From assembly GCA_027596195.1 (NCBI GenBank), contig JADGJG010000013.1, positions 40,530 to 104,529 on the forward strand: 64,000 nucleotides of DNA, in the 5' to 3' direction. This DNA comes from Podochytrium sp. JEL0797 (taxonomy: Eukaryota > Chytridiomycota > Chytridiomycetes > Chytridiales > Chytriomycetaceae). Below the pieces are notes generated by a model. The model ran no database searches. It saw nothing but the letters and a program-made list of their open reading frames with translations, and had not been told where the DNA came from. Below are positions 1 through 11,109 of this stretch, one piece after another. Each line of letters starts with the position of its first letter. Position 1 is the first letter of the stretch. The position numbers and the translations under genes are program-made.

Positions 1-223
1 ATATAGTCCACATTATCACATCGCACCATCGCACCATGATACACGCAAAGCGGCTCAGTTTTGCGCGTCTCGTCATCAACACACAAATGCCCTAGGGGTT
101 TTAGAGATTATTGAGCGAGAATCCCAGGCCAAGCGTTTTCCTTTCAGCTGTTTATTGAAAACTAATCTACATAAGATATAATGTCGTGCAGGCTCAAAAT
201 TTGATCAATCCAAGCGCGCGCTC

Positions 224-553
224 TCAAACCGAATATTCGGGCGGTCGCGTCACCCCAGAGTCTCCTTCCATACCGCTCCCCTCCCGCTCATACCGCGGCA
301 AAGACATCACCTGCTGCATGCTATAATACCCAGGCGCAGGTCCCGTCCCCGATTCCGCTTCCGCATCCGACACCCACAGCCGCCCAGGCAGAGCCTCTGG
401 GTCTTCCTTTTGGTCGACTTTGAAATAGACTAGCACGTACTTGATGAGGTAAAAGACGGCCATGATGCCGAGCAAGATGATCGACATTGCGAGGATGTAC
501 TGGCTGAGGAAGGAGGAGAGAGGAGAAGCAGAATTGGGGTGTGGGATGTCCAT
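224..553 (-). CDS. Small single-pass membrane protein with LPxY and C-terminal PPxY (family member A)
   Basis: A 109-residue protein read without an intron from the ATG at 553. Residues about 20-42 form one hydrophobic segment, followed by a charged stretch (FKVDQKEDPE). The cytosolic half carries LPGRLWVSD, then SLPRYE, and ends in RPPEYSV. LPxY and PPxY are known ligands of WW domains of Nedd4/Rsp5 ubiquitin ligases; the adaptor role is inferred. It starts MDIPHP like its paralogue at 2550-2885, and the two genes flank the expansin-like gene. Unlike most members it has no NxS/T sequon in the N-terminal tail (NSA instead). The gene is well supported by the paralogues; its function is not known. 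Confidence 0.75.
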   Translation of the reverse strand: MDIPHPNSASPLSSFLSQYILAMSIILLGIMAVFYLIKYVLVYFKVDQKEDPEALPGRLWVSDAEAESGTGPAPGYYSMQQVMSLPRYEREGSGMEGDSGVTRPPEYSV

Positions 554-1417
554 TTCTCTGAAACTAAATATTTATGTGCTGCAAAAGCTCGCAAAGGCGT
601 TTGAATATGGGATCAGTTGTGGGGGAACGTGTCGAACCCAGTGATGGCGTGTCAAGGATGCAGGGGGAAAAGGGTTCGTTTGACGTACCTTTGCAGCTCT
701 CGTTAATTCAAACATTCGTCAGGATGAAGAAATGTGCCTATTCCTATTGGCCGGCACATCAACTTTGGCGCACACACAATATCTTCCTTTACAATTTGAC
801 AGGTGGAAAAATTTTTAATTGACGCCTGTCAAGGGATGATGACAGCTATTCCTCCCCCATAAATGTATTGAATTTTCAGGATCGCGAGGAGAAGAAGTTA
901 CGGGATCCAACGTTATTCCCCACAACCGCTTAGTCGTCTCGATTGAGAACGATGTGACTGCAGTTAGGGATGAATAATTTTGTTTTATGCGATTGAGAAT
1001 AAAAGGATCTGAGTTGGTTTGGGATGAAGTTACGTGTTTAGCTATAGCTGCTTTCAGCTTCTGCGCCAGGTGCGCGCGCCAAAACCAGCGGACCTTTAAC
1101 GCCACCGAATGTTTTTCTGGCACGGTTGAAAATTACTGGTGGCGGATGGGAGTACATACATGTTGCAGCCGGTTGTTTATTTGAACCTTGCCATCTACCT
1201 CGTTGTTATTCTTCGGATTCGTAACTTTGGTGGCATTTCCGGCTTCCCGGCCCGGTTTGGTGGCGGATCGGGCGGAGTCAATTATTTTGAAGCAGGTTGT
1301 TACTCAGTATCTACCCTCGTGCTATGTAATTTCATGAAATTTTCTTTCCTCCACCTGACAGCATATAAATGTGGGTGATTCCGCTCAGAATCTTCATTCA
1401 AACCCAATCAGCCAACA
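554..1417. other. Intergenic region between two divergent genes
   Basis: About 860 bases separate two divergently transcribed genes. Short open frames here show no recognisable protein. A TATA-like element (gcatataaat) near 1362-1371 lies about 50 bases upstream of the start codon at 1418 and probably belongs to that secreted-protein gene. Nothing else stands out. Confidence 0.5.
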
Positions 1418-2320
1418 ATGATCTTCTCTACTCTCAACTCTCTCGTTCTTTCCGCTGTTGCTCTCCAAGCTGCCGCCTTGCCAGCGACTTCCACAAACAC
1501 GGCCGGATCCGAATGTGCCACTTTCGGAGAATGGGCCTGCGACGTGACGGAAACCGAACTCCTCCAGTGTGCCTATGGTCAAGCCGGACACACGCTTAAT
1601 TGGCACGTTTCTGGAACTTCCTGCAACTATTGGAAAGAGTACCACGGCCTCGCTACCGCTGAAACCGTTGAAGCATCCACCACCACCACCACCAGCACCC
1701 AAGTTTCCGAAGCACCTGTTCAAACGGCGCCCACCCAAGGGACCACTGCGGTTGCTCCTGTTCCAACTTCCACTGCCACCACCCCCGTGGTCGAACAACC
1801 CAAAACGACGACTACCCCTGCTGTTGAGCCACCGAAGACCACTACCCCTGCTGTCCAACCACCGACGACCACGGCTCCGCCTCAACCACCCACCAGCTCC
1901 GCCAACATTCTAATCAGCGGATCTGGCTCCGGAACCTACTACTACGACATCTACAACCAAGTCTGCCCTGGGTTTACTCACTACGCCGAAAACCAGGGCA
2001 TCACGGCTTGTGAGCCTTCCACGGGATACCAAACACTCGCCCAGCGCAACAACAACAATATCGTCGCAATCGCCGTGGACCAGTTGAGTGCCAACAAGGC
2101 CGGGTTGTGTGGTAAACGCGTGGTGGTCAAGTACAATGGGGAAGAGGTTGAGGGCACCTTTGTGGTTTGGGACGCGTGTGTCGCGTGTACTGGTGGAGTC
2201 AAGATTGACTTTAGTTTGGGGGCTTTGGAGAAGATTGAGCCGGCTGCTTGTCATATGGGTGTGGTGCCGGGAATGAGCTGGGAGGTGACGGATGAGCAGG
2301 TGATTCCGTATGTTGCTTGA
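1418..2320 (+). CDS. Secreted protein with CBM19-like module and expansin-like double-psi beta-barrel
   Basis: A 300-residue intronless protein. Residues 1-20 form a signal peptide. Residues about 33-70 are a cysteine-rich module (CATFGEWACD...LQCAYG...SGTSC) of the same type as the two in the chitinase at 3451-5461, resembling chitin-binding CBM19. A Thr/Pro-rich linker spans about 80-165. The C-terminal 130 residues (GTYYYDIYNQVC, VDQLS, CGKRVVVKYNG, VVWDACVAC, IDFSLGAL) have the pattern of a double-psi beta-barrel as in RlpA, barwin and expansin/loosenin proteins. Expected role: non-hydrolytic loosening of wall polysaccharide, with chitin as the likely anchor. Domain assignment is by eye, so family-level confidence is good and substrate is inferred. 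Confidence 0.85.
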   Translation: MIFSTLNSLVLSAVALQAAALPATSTNTAGSECATFGEWACDVTETELLQCAYGQAGHTLNWHVSGTSCNYWKEYHGLATAETVEASTTTTTSTQVSEAPVQTAPTQGTTAVAPVPTSTATTPVVEQPKTTTTPAVEPPKTTTPAVQPPTTTAPPQPPTSSANILISGSGSGTYYYDIYNQVCPGFTHYAENQGITACEPSTGYQTLAQRNNNNIVAIAVDQLSANKAGLCGKRVVVKYNGEEVEGTFVVWDACVACTGGVKIDFSLGALEKIEPAACHMGVVPGMSWEVTDEQVIPYVA

Positions 2321-2549
2321 GCAAAGGGATTGCTAGCAAAGAAATAGAATTCGAATAAACAATATACCTAATATTCCTATCACCCCTTCTTGAAATATGT
2401 GATTGTCACCTCGAAAATTCGCAAGGCAAGGCCTCCTTCAATTGAAAGCACATGCCCATAATACTTGAACAAGATCACAAAGGTGATTGGGGCATGGGGA
2501 TGCTCCTTGGGGGTGCTCGTTGGATGAAATAAATATATTGATGGCGCCA

Positions 2550-2885
2550 TCAAACTACATATCCAGGCGGTCGCACCTCCCCATCACCCCCTTCCACCCC
2601 GCTCCCCTCCTGCTCATACCGCGGCAATGTCGGCACCCACTGTATATTATAATACCCCGGTACAGGTCCAAGTCCCGGATCCGCTTCCAAATCCGACACC
2701 CACAGCCGCCCAGGCAGTGACCGTCGGTCCTGTTTTTCGAATTTGAAAAAGTACGCTAGCACGTATTTGACGAGTTGAATGGCAGCCAGGAAGCTGAGCA
2801 AGATGAGGGTTGTTGCGAGGATGATTCTAGTAGTTGGAGTGCCATTTGTAGAAGTGGTGTTGTTATCGGGGTGCGGGATGTCCAT
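2550..2885 (-). CDS. Small single-pass membrane protein with LPxY and C-terminal PPxY (family member B)
   Basis: A 111-residue intronless paralogue of 224-553. It begins MDIPHPDNNTTSTNGT, giving N-glycosylation sequons before the membrane segment (about residues 20-43). The cytosolic part has LPGRLWVSD, then TLPRYEQEG and the terminal RPPGYVV. The PPxY ends two residues from the C-terminus. The proposed topology (N-terminus outside, motifs in the cytosol) follows from the sequons and the basic/charged residues after the membrane segment. WW-domain binding is inferred from the motifs. Confidence 0.75.
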   Translation of the reverse strand: MDIPHPDNNTTSTNGTPTTRIILATTLILLSFLAAIQLVKYVLAYFFKFEKQDRRSLPGRLWVSDLEADPGLGPVPGYYNIQWVPTLPRYEQEGSGVEGGDGEVRPPGYVV

Positions 2886-3450
2886 TGTCGGAAACTGAAT
2901 AGATTGTAAAAGGCTTTTGAAGTGTGGGGGTCGTGTCGAACCCAGTGATGATGGCGTATGTCTTCCAAGATAACAAGTTCAGTGAAGGAAAAAAGGTTCA
3001 TTTCCGCTTGCCTTTGACCTCGAGAAATGAGCATGTTGGCCTTAGGAGGAATGATCCACCAAAGCTGTTTGAAGCAGCTTTATCAAATGGCCGATGCTTG
3101 GCCCTCACATTTGCAGTTCAGCTGATGTCACGTGCGCCTCACAAGCCGGACACAAGCCAAAGGGGAAAGCAATCAAAGTAATTCTGTTGGCTGACACCTG
3201 CACGCCCCTTTGCAAGCAGCATCTGTTCTGGCCACTTCCTACCTGACCAAATTTTCATAATTCTTCCCGTGAATCCCTAATCGGCAGAAATACGACGATC
3301 CTGCAGGGTGCCACTCAAATGTCACGAGTTTCGTCACGCGCATCGATCAGTTTCTTGTCGCGTGCTTGAAAGCTTTGCCATCTTCATCACGAGACATTGA
3401 AATGCGTATATATTCGGCCGCCCCTCGAGCTCTTTTCCAATCCACAACAA
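2886..3450. other. Intergenic region between divergent genes
   Basis: About 565 bases upstream of the chitinase and of member B. A TATA-like string (gcgtatatattcgg) lies near 3403-3416, about 40 bases before the chitinase start codon. No gene is seen. Confidence 0.45.
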
Positions 3451-5461
3451 ATGAAACTCGCCCTCCTCGCTTCCCTCACCATCGCGACGGCCGCCAACGC
3501 GCAGTCCTGCACGTTTGGAGCGTATCAGTGCTCTGGATCCACGACTCTCCAGCAGTGCACATACGGGGCCGGCAACGTTCTCAGCTGGACCACCGCGCAG
3601 ACGTGTTCGAGTGGCACGGTTTGCAGCGTCTCTGGATACATTGGATGTATTGCGGGTTCGGCTGGAGCTACAAGCACCACTGCCACTGCGGTCAAGACTA
3701 AGACGACGGCGGCTGCGACCACGGCCAAGGCTGTCACTTCCACGGCTGCGGTCACAACGACCGTGGCCAAACCAACGACCACTACTGTGGCCGTTGCGAC
3801 CACCACTCAGAAAGTTGTGCCAACGACGACTCCTGTCGTTGTTGCAACCTCCACTTCTGGGGGTGCTGTCCCCCCGGTCCTCGGCGCCCCGTGCTCTCCG
3901 TTCGGCGCGTCGGCTTGCGCCAACTCCGTCACTTACCAGTGTGCCTACAACAGCGCAAGTGTGCTGCAATGGGCCCAATGGTACACTGGTGCCTGTCCTG
4001 GCGCTACTACCACCGGGTCTGGACCCGTCACCACCGCGACGGCGGCTGTGCGTCCCTTCACGACTCCCGGAATCATTGGTTTGTGCATTTTATTTCATTT
4101 TAAATTTTCTAGTCCCTTTCTAACACCAGAAAAATAGGGTACTGGACTAACTGGTCCCCATACTCCCGCGCCGAGAACGCCATCGACACTCTCGACCTCA
4201 CCAACTTCACGACCATCAACTACGCCTTCGTGAATGTTTCCGCCGCGGGTGCACTCGTTTCCTTCGACCCCGTGATGGACGCGACGTGGTTGCCCAAGTT
4301 CAACGGTGTGAAGGCCAAGTACCCGAACCTCCGCACAGTCGTGTCTTTGGGTGGTTGGTCTGGGTCGACCCACTTTTCAACGATTGCGGCGAGCGCGAGT
4401 TTGATTCAGACGTTTGCGAATAATGTGTTGGCGTATTTGGTTGCCAACAACTTTGACGGTGTGGATATTGACGTGAGTTACTTAAATTTGCCTCGCTCTA
4501 CTTTCCCCTTCTCATCACCCCCTTTTTTCCCCAGTGGGAATACCCAGGCGGTGGCGGAATCACCTGCAACGCCGTCAACAGCATGGACGCCGCCAACTTT
4601 GTCACCCTCCTCTCCGTCCTCCGCGCAACCCTCGGCCCACAACGTTCCATCTCCATCGCAGCCTCGGCCCTCGCGTCCCGCTACATTGACGGCAACGGCG
4701 TGAACCAAATCCCCAACATGATGAAATACATCAATTACGCGCAACTCATGTCCTACGACTTTTACGGATCGTGGGTCCCTTACTCGGACTTCAACTCGGC
4801 CTTGGATGTGCCTGGCCCCACTGACCCGCAAGAACCGGCTACGAACAACAAGGCGGCAGGGTACCCCGAAGGACTCACTCAAAAGGCGTCAGTCGCGTTG
4901 TGGCTCGCAGCTGGTGCCAACGCGTCGCAGTTGACGAACGGACTCGCTTTCTACGGACGCTCGTGGTCCGTGCAGTCCAACACCAACAACGGGTTGTACC
5001 AACTCTGCACAGGGAGTGTGTTGAACGCGACGAGTGGGATGCAGGAGGCGTGTCCCGGAATCGTCGGAGACTACCTGGACAAGCTCAACTCTGGCCCTGG
5101 GGGAACGTGGTGTGACCCATGTGGAAGCTGTTATTTTGCCGGAGTGTGGATGTACAACAATTTGCGTGGAGAGACTGGGGGTGGGGATGGTGTGCAGGCG
5201 AGTCCTCCTTTGGCTTCGGGTCCCACGACTGGATCGAACGGATGGAACCGCCAGTACTTTAACTTTGCGCAGTCCCCTACGTTGTACACTTCGAGCTACA
5301 ACGGCGCGTCGAGCTTTATTTCGTATGATGACCCCGTGTCGATTCAGGCCAAGGCGGCGTGGGCCAAGAGTGCTGGACTTGGAGGAACCATGATTTGGGA
5401 GTTGAGTCAGGACTACAACACCGAGTTGGTGAACGCTGTTCGTGCTGGATGGGGTAACTGA
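3451..5461 (+). CDS. Secreted GH18 chitinase with two N-terminal CBM19-like modules
   Basis: Three exons joined across introns 4079-4137 and 4473-4534 give a 629-residue protein. The first 17 residues are a signal peptide. Two cysteine-rich CBM19-like modules follow (CTFGAYQCSGSTTLQQC... and CSPFGASACANSVTYQC...), separated by a long Thr/Val/Ala linker. The catalytic barrel starts at GYWTNW. The GH18 active-site signature DGVDIDWEYPGG is split by the second intron exactly after DID, with the catalytic Glu in WEY at the start of exon 3. SLGGWSGS, MSYDFYGSW, FYGRSW and GTMIWELSQD are further GH18 landmarks. Acts on chitin outside the cell. The start was chosen because it gives a perfect signal peptide. 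Confidence 0.95.
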
Positions 5462-5928
5462 AGGCTTTTTTTTCTTTGTGACGGTTGGGAAGTTGTTCTC
5501 GCCATGTGGCTCTGATGTGGCTCTATGATTTGGAAATATAGATATATGTGTTTGGATATGGATGGTTGCCGTTTCGGAATAATTTCCGCAGTTGTGCCGC
5601 AGTTGGAGGCTTTTCTAATTTTCTCCTTGACTTCAAGGCAACGAACGACCGTGGAGCAAGCTCTATTCCCTTATTATGGAATACTTTTTCGTCAAGGCCG
5701 AAACAAAACCGATAGCACACAAGCACGCACTGTTGGCCAGAATGGCGGCTCTTCGAACCCTTCCCTCCAGGAGCCTTTTTGAGTGGCACTCGCGCCGGGA
5801 TCTTCCGGCGCCAAAGGGGCATTCCCACTGTCACTGACGGCGGTTGACTCATGATTCCTTCTCCCTCCGGAATACGCGGCTTGTGTCGCGTTGCCACTCT
5901 TCCAACGCAAAAACTGTCCTGGAATCAC
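5462..5928. other. Intergenic region
   Basis: Between the chitinase stop and the CoA-transferase start. Open frames on both strands show no recognisable domain. Contains the chitinase 3' end and the next promoter. Confidence 0.4.
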
Positions 5929-7645
5929 ATGCTCCGATTCTCCAAATCCTTCCGCCCCCTCGCACGGCACTCGCAAGTTCGCTCGCTGCTGACCCGCACG
6001 GGTCCGCCAAAGGAGGTAGTTATCCGTGATCATAACCGAGCATTACTTGTGATCTGACCTATCCTCTTCACCAGTGCACTCCCGAGGAGGCTGTCAAAAT
6101 CGTCAAGAGCGGCGACCGAATCTTTCTGCACGGCGTGTCGGTATGCGCTTCCCCGATCGTCTTGGCTTTTCTAACAGTGACCCACAGGCAACTCCCATGG
6201 CTCTCCTGCGAGCCCTCGAAAAGCGGGGTCCAGAACTCAAGAACGTCGAATTCATCCATCTGCACCTGAACCAACCCAACCCGTACGCATTTTTCATTGT
6301 TATTCAACCGAATTGAACGCTGAATTCTCGCAAACAGATGCGCCACGCAAGAACTCCGCGACTCGTTCTTCACAAACAACTTTTTCGTTGGCCCAAACCA
6401 GAGAAAACTCGTGGGCCAAGGCGTTTCCTCTTATGTCCCTCTGTTCCTGTCGGAATGCCCACTCGTGATGCGCGAAGGATATCTGCGCCCCGATGTGGCG
6501 TTCATCAATGTTTCGCCTCCGGATCAACACGGATTCGTGTCCCTCGGAACGGAAGTTGCTCTCGCGTTTCCGGCGGTTGAAACCGCCAAGATTGTGGTTG
6601 CGCAAATGTAAGCTGAGGTTTTGCAGATGCTTTCGAGCAATCAATTGACTCGAAATGGTACAGCAACCCGCGAGTCCCGCGCACGCACGGAGCTTCCTTT
6701 GTCCACATGGACTGTCTCAACTACGTATGTCACGTCGATGAGCCGCTGTTCAGTGCAGGTCCAGAGAAAGCCCCAACGGAGGTGGAAGCCAGGATTGGAT
6801 CGACGATCGCGAACCTCGTGTCGGACGGCGCGACATTGCAGATGGGAATCGGGAGCATTCCGAATGCAGTGTTGGCTGGGTTGAAGAATCACAAGGGGCT
6901 CGGAGTCCACACGGAGGTACACGTTTTTCTATTTCAACGAACGCGTCCAGCACGTTTCTAAACGAGAAGTAATTTAGATGTTCCAAGAAGGACTCATCCC
7001 TCTCATTGAAAGCGGAGTCGTGACCAACTGGAACAAGAAATTCATTGCCGGAAAAGTCGTCACGGCCTTTATCGCGGGATCTCAGCGACTTTGTACGTGT
7101 TCTCCATTGCAATCTTATCCATATCGCCGATTGCACGCGAACACTAATCTCTTCCCTTGCTCGCAGACGATTACGTCGACGATAACCCCCTCATCTACTT
7201 CGAAGACGCGAGCGTCGTCAACAACCCAGTCGTGATCGCCCGCAACCCCAAAGTCACAGCCATCAACTCCGCAATCCAAGTCGACCTCACAGGCCAAGTC
7301 TGTGCCGACTCCGTAGGCCAACGCCAAATCTCAGGCGTCGGTGGCCAAGTCGATTTCGAACGCGGTGCGGCCCTCTCGGAAGGCGGTCTTCCCATCATCA
7401 CGTTGCCAAGTATCTCCAAGACGGGCGAGTCATGTATCGTTGCGCAATTGAATTCGGGCGCGAGTGTGGCAACGACGCGGAACCATGTGCATTATGTAGT
7501 GACGGAGTGGGGTGCCGCGCAGCTGTTTGGAAAGAATTTGCAGCAAAGGGCCAAGGCGTTGATTGGAATCGCGCATCCGGATCATCGCGCTGCGTTGGAG
7601 AGGCAGGCGTTCCAGTATTTGGGGTTGAGGGCTTGGAGAGACTGA
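5929..7645 (+). CDS. Mitochondrial family I CoA-transferase (acetyl-CoA hydrolase / 4-hydroxybutyrate CoA-transferase type)
   Basis: Seven exons (introns 6016-6074, 6141-6187, 6283-6337, 6608-6663, 6917-6977, 7093-7166) give 454 residues in one frame. The N-terminus MLRFSKSFRPLARHSQVR is a typical mitochondrial presequence. Family landmarks: FLHGVSATPMALLRAL, the AQINPRVPRTHG segment, LQMGIGSIPNAVLAGL, and GVHTEMFQEG, whose Glu corresponds to the catalytic glutamate of 4-hydroxybutyrate CoA-transferases. Later: SGVGGQVDF and HYVVTEWGAAQLFGK. It should move CoA between short-chain acids, for example acetate and succinate. Length is closer to the shorter (about 430-450) transferases than to yeast Ach1 (about 526), so substrate is open. 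Confidence 0.9.
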
Positions 7646-7930
7646 AGTGTAATGTATAAATAAAACCTTGTTACAATTCTTGTGAACACCCTGTAAAAAC
7701 TAAGGGCCTAAAAGTCATTCCATTACTCCCATGGATGCCGCAGCTTGAGTTTGGGCGCCGCTCTTTTGACAAGAGTTTGTGATTTCATTGCGCGGCAATT
7801 TCATTCATCTGAGTGACTAATCAGACCAATTCATTCATTAAACAGTTTAATTCATTCGTACCAACTGGGCGAGAAAAATTTCGATTTAGAGCATATCATT
7901 CATAAGTAGTTCCCCCGGTCTTTCTTCCAT

Positions 7931-8003
7931 GGGGATGTAGCTCAAGTGGCAGAGCGCCCGCTTAGCATGCGGGAGGCACAGGGATCAATGCCCTGCTTCT
8001 CCA
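7931..8003 (+). tRNA. tRNA-Ala (AGC)
   Basis: A 73-base cloverleaf without intron. The anticodon arm is CCCGC/TTAGCAT/GCGGG with anticodon AGC. The T arm is CAGGG/ATCAATG/CCCTG, close to the GGGATCGATGCCC typical of eukaryotic tRNA-Ala. The acceptor arm GGGGATG/CTTCTCC has a G-T pair and one T-T mismatch. The sequence ends in the A discriminator base expected for Ala. Internal A and B boxes are present. Confidence 0.95.
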
Positions 8004-8388
8004 GATTTTGCCCTTTTGTGCTTCATTTGATCGCTGGCGAAGTTTTTTCTCTTATTTCCGGGCTATTATATTTTGAGAGGCAGAAGAAGGATGGCTGAGT
8101 TACTGGGTTCTAGAGGAGAGTGAAGAGCTTTTTAAGTAATGGATTGTCCGAGAGGCTGGGCTGTGCCTGGTCGCGCATGTCCAATGCTATGCGTGAACAA
8201 GAAATTCATTTCACACACCTCGTCTTCGTGAGTCAAAACTCGATCACGTTGAATGAAACAGGACAAATGTGTAAGGTTTGTTTTCATGGTAATTCCCTCT
8301 AAGCATTCTCAACAAATTATCTCCGATCTTCAGTCGACTCGTTGTCCCGCCTCTAGTTTTGCTTCAACTTCCTAGTTTTCAATTCAAT
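8004..8388. other. Intergenic region
   Basis: Follows the tRNA gene and holds the 3' flank of the minus-strand gene at 8389-9192. A T-rich stretch follows the tRNA 3' end (attttgcccttttg), as expected for Pol III termination. No other gene is seen. Confidence 0.4.
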
Positions 8389-9192
8389 TTATTTGGCATC
8401 TTCAAGAATCGCCGCAAGTTCTTCGCCAGTAAACACGCGTTTAATATTCTCTGGCTTGATTAGTATCGAGTGGGACCCTCCAATCCACGTCACAATCCAC
8501 CTTCCTTTTCTCTCATCGTATCTTTCGAGCTGCCGGCAGTGCCCATTCAAGCCGTTGTTTGCGCACAAGCCCTCGAGCATGACAAGATCAAGTAAACGGA
8601 CTTGCAGCTGGCGCACTTTTTGGTCAACGATTCCCTTCTTCCGTCGCGACAGGATTCGCAAACTGTGCTAACGTCTCTTACCAAGAATGCTTCCACCACA
8701 CTCAGAATTGCTTCAGAAGATCGAGACTGATCTGGGATGAAAGGAATCAATTCAAGGACGGGTGTGATGTCAATCCAGTTGCCGCTCATGGCCTTCATTT
8801 CTTGAGACAGTCCTTTAGCGAGGGCAAGCCAACAGTGAGGCGACTCAAGATTTTCGCGGATCGTTATGATCTTGGAGTCGACAGCGGGTTGCGGGAGGGA
8901 CCAGGCGTGCGCATCCAACTCAGCGGGAACATGGATTCGAACATGGAAAAGGCTTGCTCACAGCGCTTGAAGATAATTATGTTCTTCGCTTCTTCATGCG
9001 CGAGAAGAACGAACGCAGCGCAGCGGATGTACGGATACTTAGCCGGGTTGTTGGCCGTTCTCTTGATGGGAGTTGAGAGTTCGGTAGCGGGTCCGGGCTG
9101 AAATAAAGCACGTGGAGTGACGACTCTTTGAAGCGGCCAAGGCCAGGTGAGGATTCGAGACCGCGGAGGGTTCGCGCTATGACGTGCATCAT
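8389..9192 (-). CDS. Hypothetical protein with C-terminal NGLNG...KGRW...IKPENI module
   Basis: Not named. Coding pieces: about 8962-9097 (reads NNPAKYPYIRCAAFVLLAHEEAKN), 8682-8918 and 8389-8607. The last two join in frame across a clean GT-AG intron at 8608-8681. The C-terminal 70 residues read LEGLCANNGLNGHC, ERYDERKGRW, ILIKPENIKRV, a pattern seen at the ends of some ankyrin or MYND proteins of fungi and algae (from memory of the pattern, not a search). The junction near 8919-8970 and the first exon before 9097 are unresolved; an ATG lies near 9192. Confidence is good that coding sequence exists, low for the exact model. Confidence 0.5.
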
Positions 9193-9260
9193 CAGCGGGT
9201 GTGCTTTAACCTTTTATTTTATTTACAGAAACTTTACATTTCCAACCTTCAACCGCCGAG

Positions 9261-9856
9261 CTATGAAGGCAGATTTGATGGAATGCCATCCGCCACTGCC
9301 CTGTCCCTCGGAGCCGGTAATACCAACAACTTGCGCCACCTCGCCACACTATTCGTATTATACACAGGAAGCCCACTCGCAGCTTCCAAATCGGGATCTG
9401 TCAGATGTAGTGGCAGCTGAGAGGTTGGCTCATGCACGATTAGTTCAAATCGAACAGCTTCCTCCAGGTCCCTTGACATGATTTCCCCGTCCGACGATAT
9501 CGCAGTACCCGCGTTGGTGGTTGTATCCTCCCCGGAAAGGACCGCGCCTCCATCTCCGAGAGAATACTTTGGCAACGGCTCTTCGGTAAAAAAGTCATGT
9601 GGCACCATCTGTGTGTCGTTGCCATGCAGACGCTTGCGAATCCGATCGCGGATGCATATGAAGCAGGAACACAGAATACCGCAGATGAGAACAACCGCAA
9701 AGGCGGTGTAGCCGTACGTGAGGAGTGAGATGGAAGGGTCCTGTAAATCAATACTGTTAACGCTGAAGAGGAAAGGAGGCGGAGACGGCTCACCGGCGTG
9801 TAGTATGCGGGATAGGGATATGCCGTAGGAGTCGGTACTGGTTTTGAGGTGTTCAT
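9261..9856 (-). CDS. Small single-pass membrane protein with two LPxY motifs (family member C)
   Basis: Two exons: 9794-9856 and 9261-9740, joined in phase 0 across a 53-base intron (gtgagc...ttacag), 180 residues. Exon 1 encodes a short Pro/Tyr/Thr-rich tail starting MNTSKPVP (sequon NTS). Exon 2 starts with the membrane segment (SLLTYGYTAFAVVLICGIL) followed by CIRDRIRKRLHG. Motifs: EEPLPKYSLG and GLPVYNTNSV. Very close to members at 10168 and 19623. An unspliced open frame runs through the intron, so splicing is inferred from the paralogues. No PPxY is present; LPxY is an accepted WW-domain ligand variant. Confidence 0.7.
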
Positions 9857-10167
9857 TTGAGATTTCAACGACGTTCGCGTTTCTTAAAAATAGCGGCCGC
9901 GGGGGCGCAGATTCAATAGGATTTCCAATTTCGTGGAAAGGAAATGAATGAATGAATTTCATGCAGGTTCGATTATTCCTTAAATTATCGCCTGGCCCCC
10001 CCTCAAACTCACATTCCCTCGCTCTTGCATCCCCACCATTTATTCTCGAAACATTTAAACGCGATATCCTACTCTCTACCATTAAAAAAATTCTGCTTTC
10101 CTAATTCGCATTCCCATTTAGTTCAAAAAAAATCGCGGTCAATGCAATGCGTTTTCTATTTACAATA

Positions 10168-10790
10168 TCACACGGGGAATGAAGGCAAGTATGTGGGAAT
10201 GTCATCCGCCACTGCCCTGTTCCTCGAAGCCGATAATACCAACAACCTGCCCCACCTCGTCACACTATTCGCATTATACACAGGAAGCCCACTCGCAGCT
10301 TCCAAATCGGGATCATCCGGCGGTGGTGGCAGCGGAAGCGTTGGTTCATGCAAGATAAGTTCCAATCGAACAGCTTCCTCCTGGTCCCTTGGCATGATTT
10401 CCCCGTCCGACGACAATGCGGTACCCGCGTTGGTGGTCGCATCCTCCCCTGAAAGGACCGCGCCTTCGCCTCCAAGAGAATACTTTGGCAACGGTTCTTC
10501 AGTGAAGAAGTCATGTGGCACCACCATCTCTGTGTCATTGCCACGCAGGCGCTTGCGAATCCGATCGCGTATGCACAAAAAGCAGGAAAACAGAACGCCG
10601 CAGGTGAGAAGGACCGCAAAGACGATGTAGCCGTACGTGAGGAGGGAGACGGAGGTGTCCTGTGGAATAGTCCTGCTGTCAGTGGTTTGCGCAAAGAAAC
10701 GAGACAGAAAGGACTCACCGCCGTGGGGTAGTATAAGGGATAGGCCGAAGGTGTCGCGCTTGGTCTTGGTGTTGGTAGTGAGGTATTCAT
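10168..10790 (-). CDS. Small single-pass membrane protein with two LPxY motifs (family member D)
   Basis: Two exons, 10719-10790 and 10168-10659, phase 0, 187 residues. Exon 1 (MNTSLPTPRPSATPSAYP...) is a Pro/Ser-rich tail with an NTS sequon. The membrane segment is SLLTYGYIVFAVLLTCGVLF, followed by CIRDRIRKRLRG. Motifs EEPLPKYSLG and GLPVYNANSV are conserved with members C and E, as is the stretch DPDLEAASG. It lies directly upstream of member C on the same strand, so C and D are a tandem duplication. Confidence 0.72.
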
Positions 10791-11109
10791 TTGTAGGTTC
10801 TTGATCAATCGCTTCGAGTTTCTTATATTCTGCTGGGGGCGCGCAGACTCTGACGACGGCAATTTCCAATTCGTGGAAATGAATGAACGAATTTGGTGCA
10901 GGTTCCATTGCCATTTCGAATATTCATCAATTATCGCCCCCACCCACCCAAACTCGCACTCCATCTCTGTTTTACCGTCATCATTTATTCTAGAAATCGA
11001 ACCTTTTGGTTGATTCGAAAAGTAGCATTGAATCCAAACATAAGATTTCATTTGCTTGGGTGTCTCCGCAAATTTCGCATGCACAAACAAAAAACACCCC
11101 AAAAAAGCG
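10791..11109. other. Divergent promoter region
   Basis: About 320 bases between member D (minus) and the SDR gene (plus). Nothing specific is seen apart from promoter-sized AT-rich sequence. Confidence 0.4.

Noticed and set aside
3334..3978. Long minus-strand open frame opposite the chitinase
   Set aside because: It is rich in Arg/Ser/Gly and mirrors the low-complexity linker of the chitinase; no domain or start is supported.
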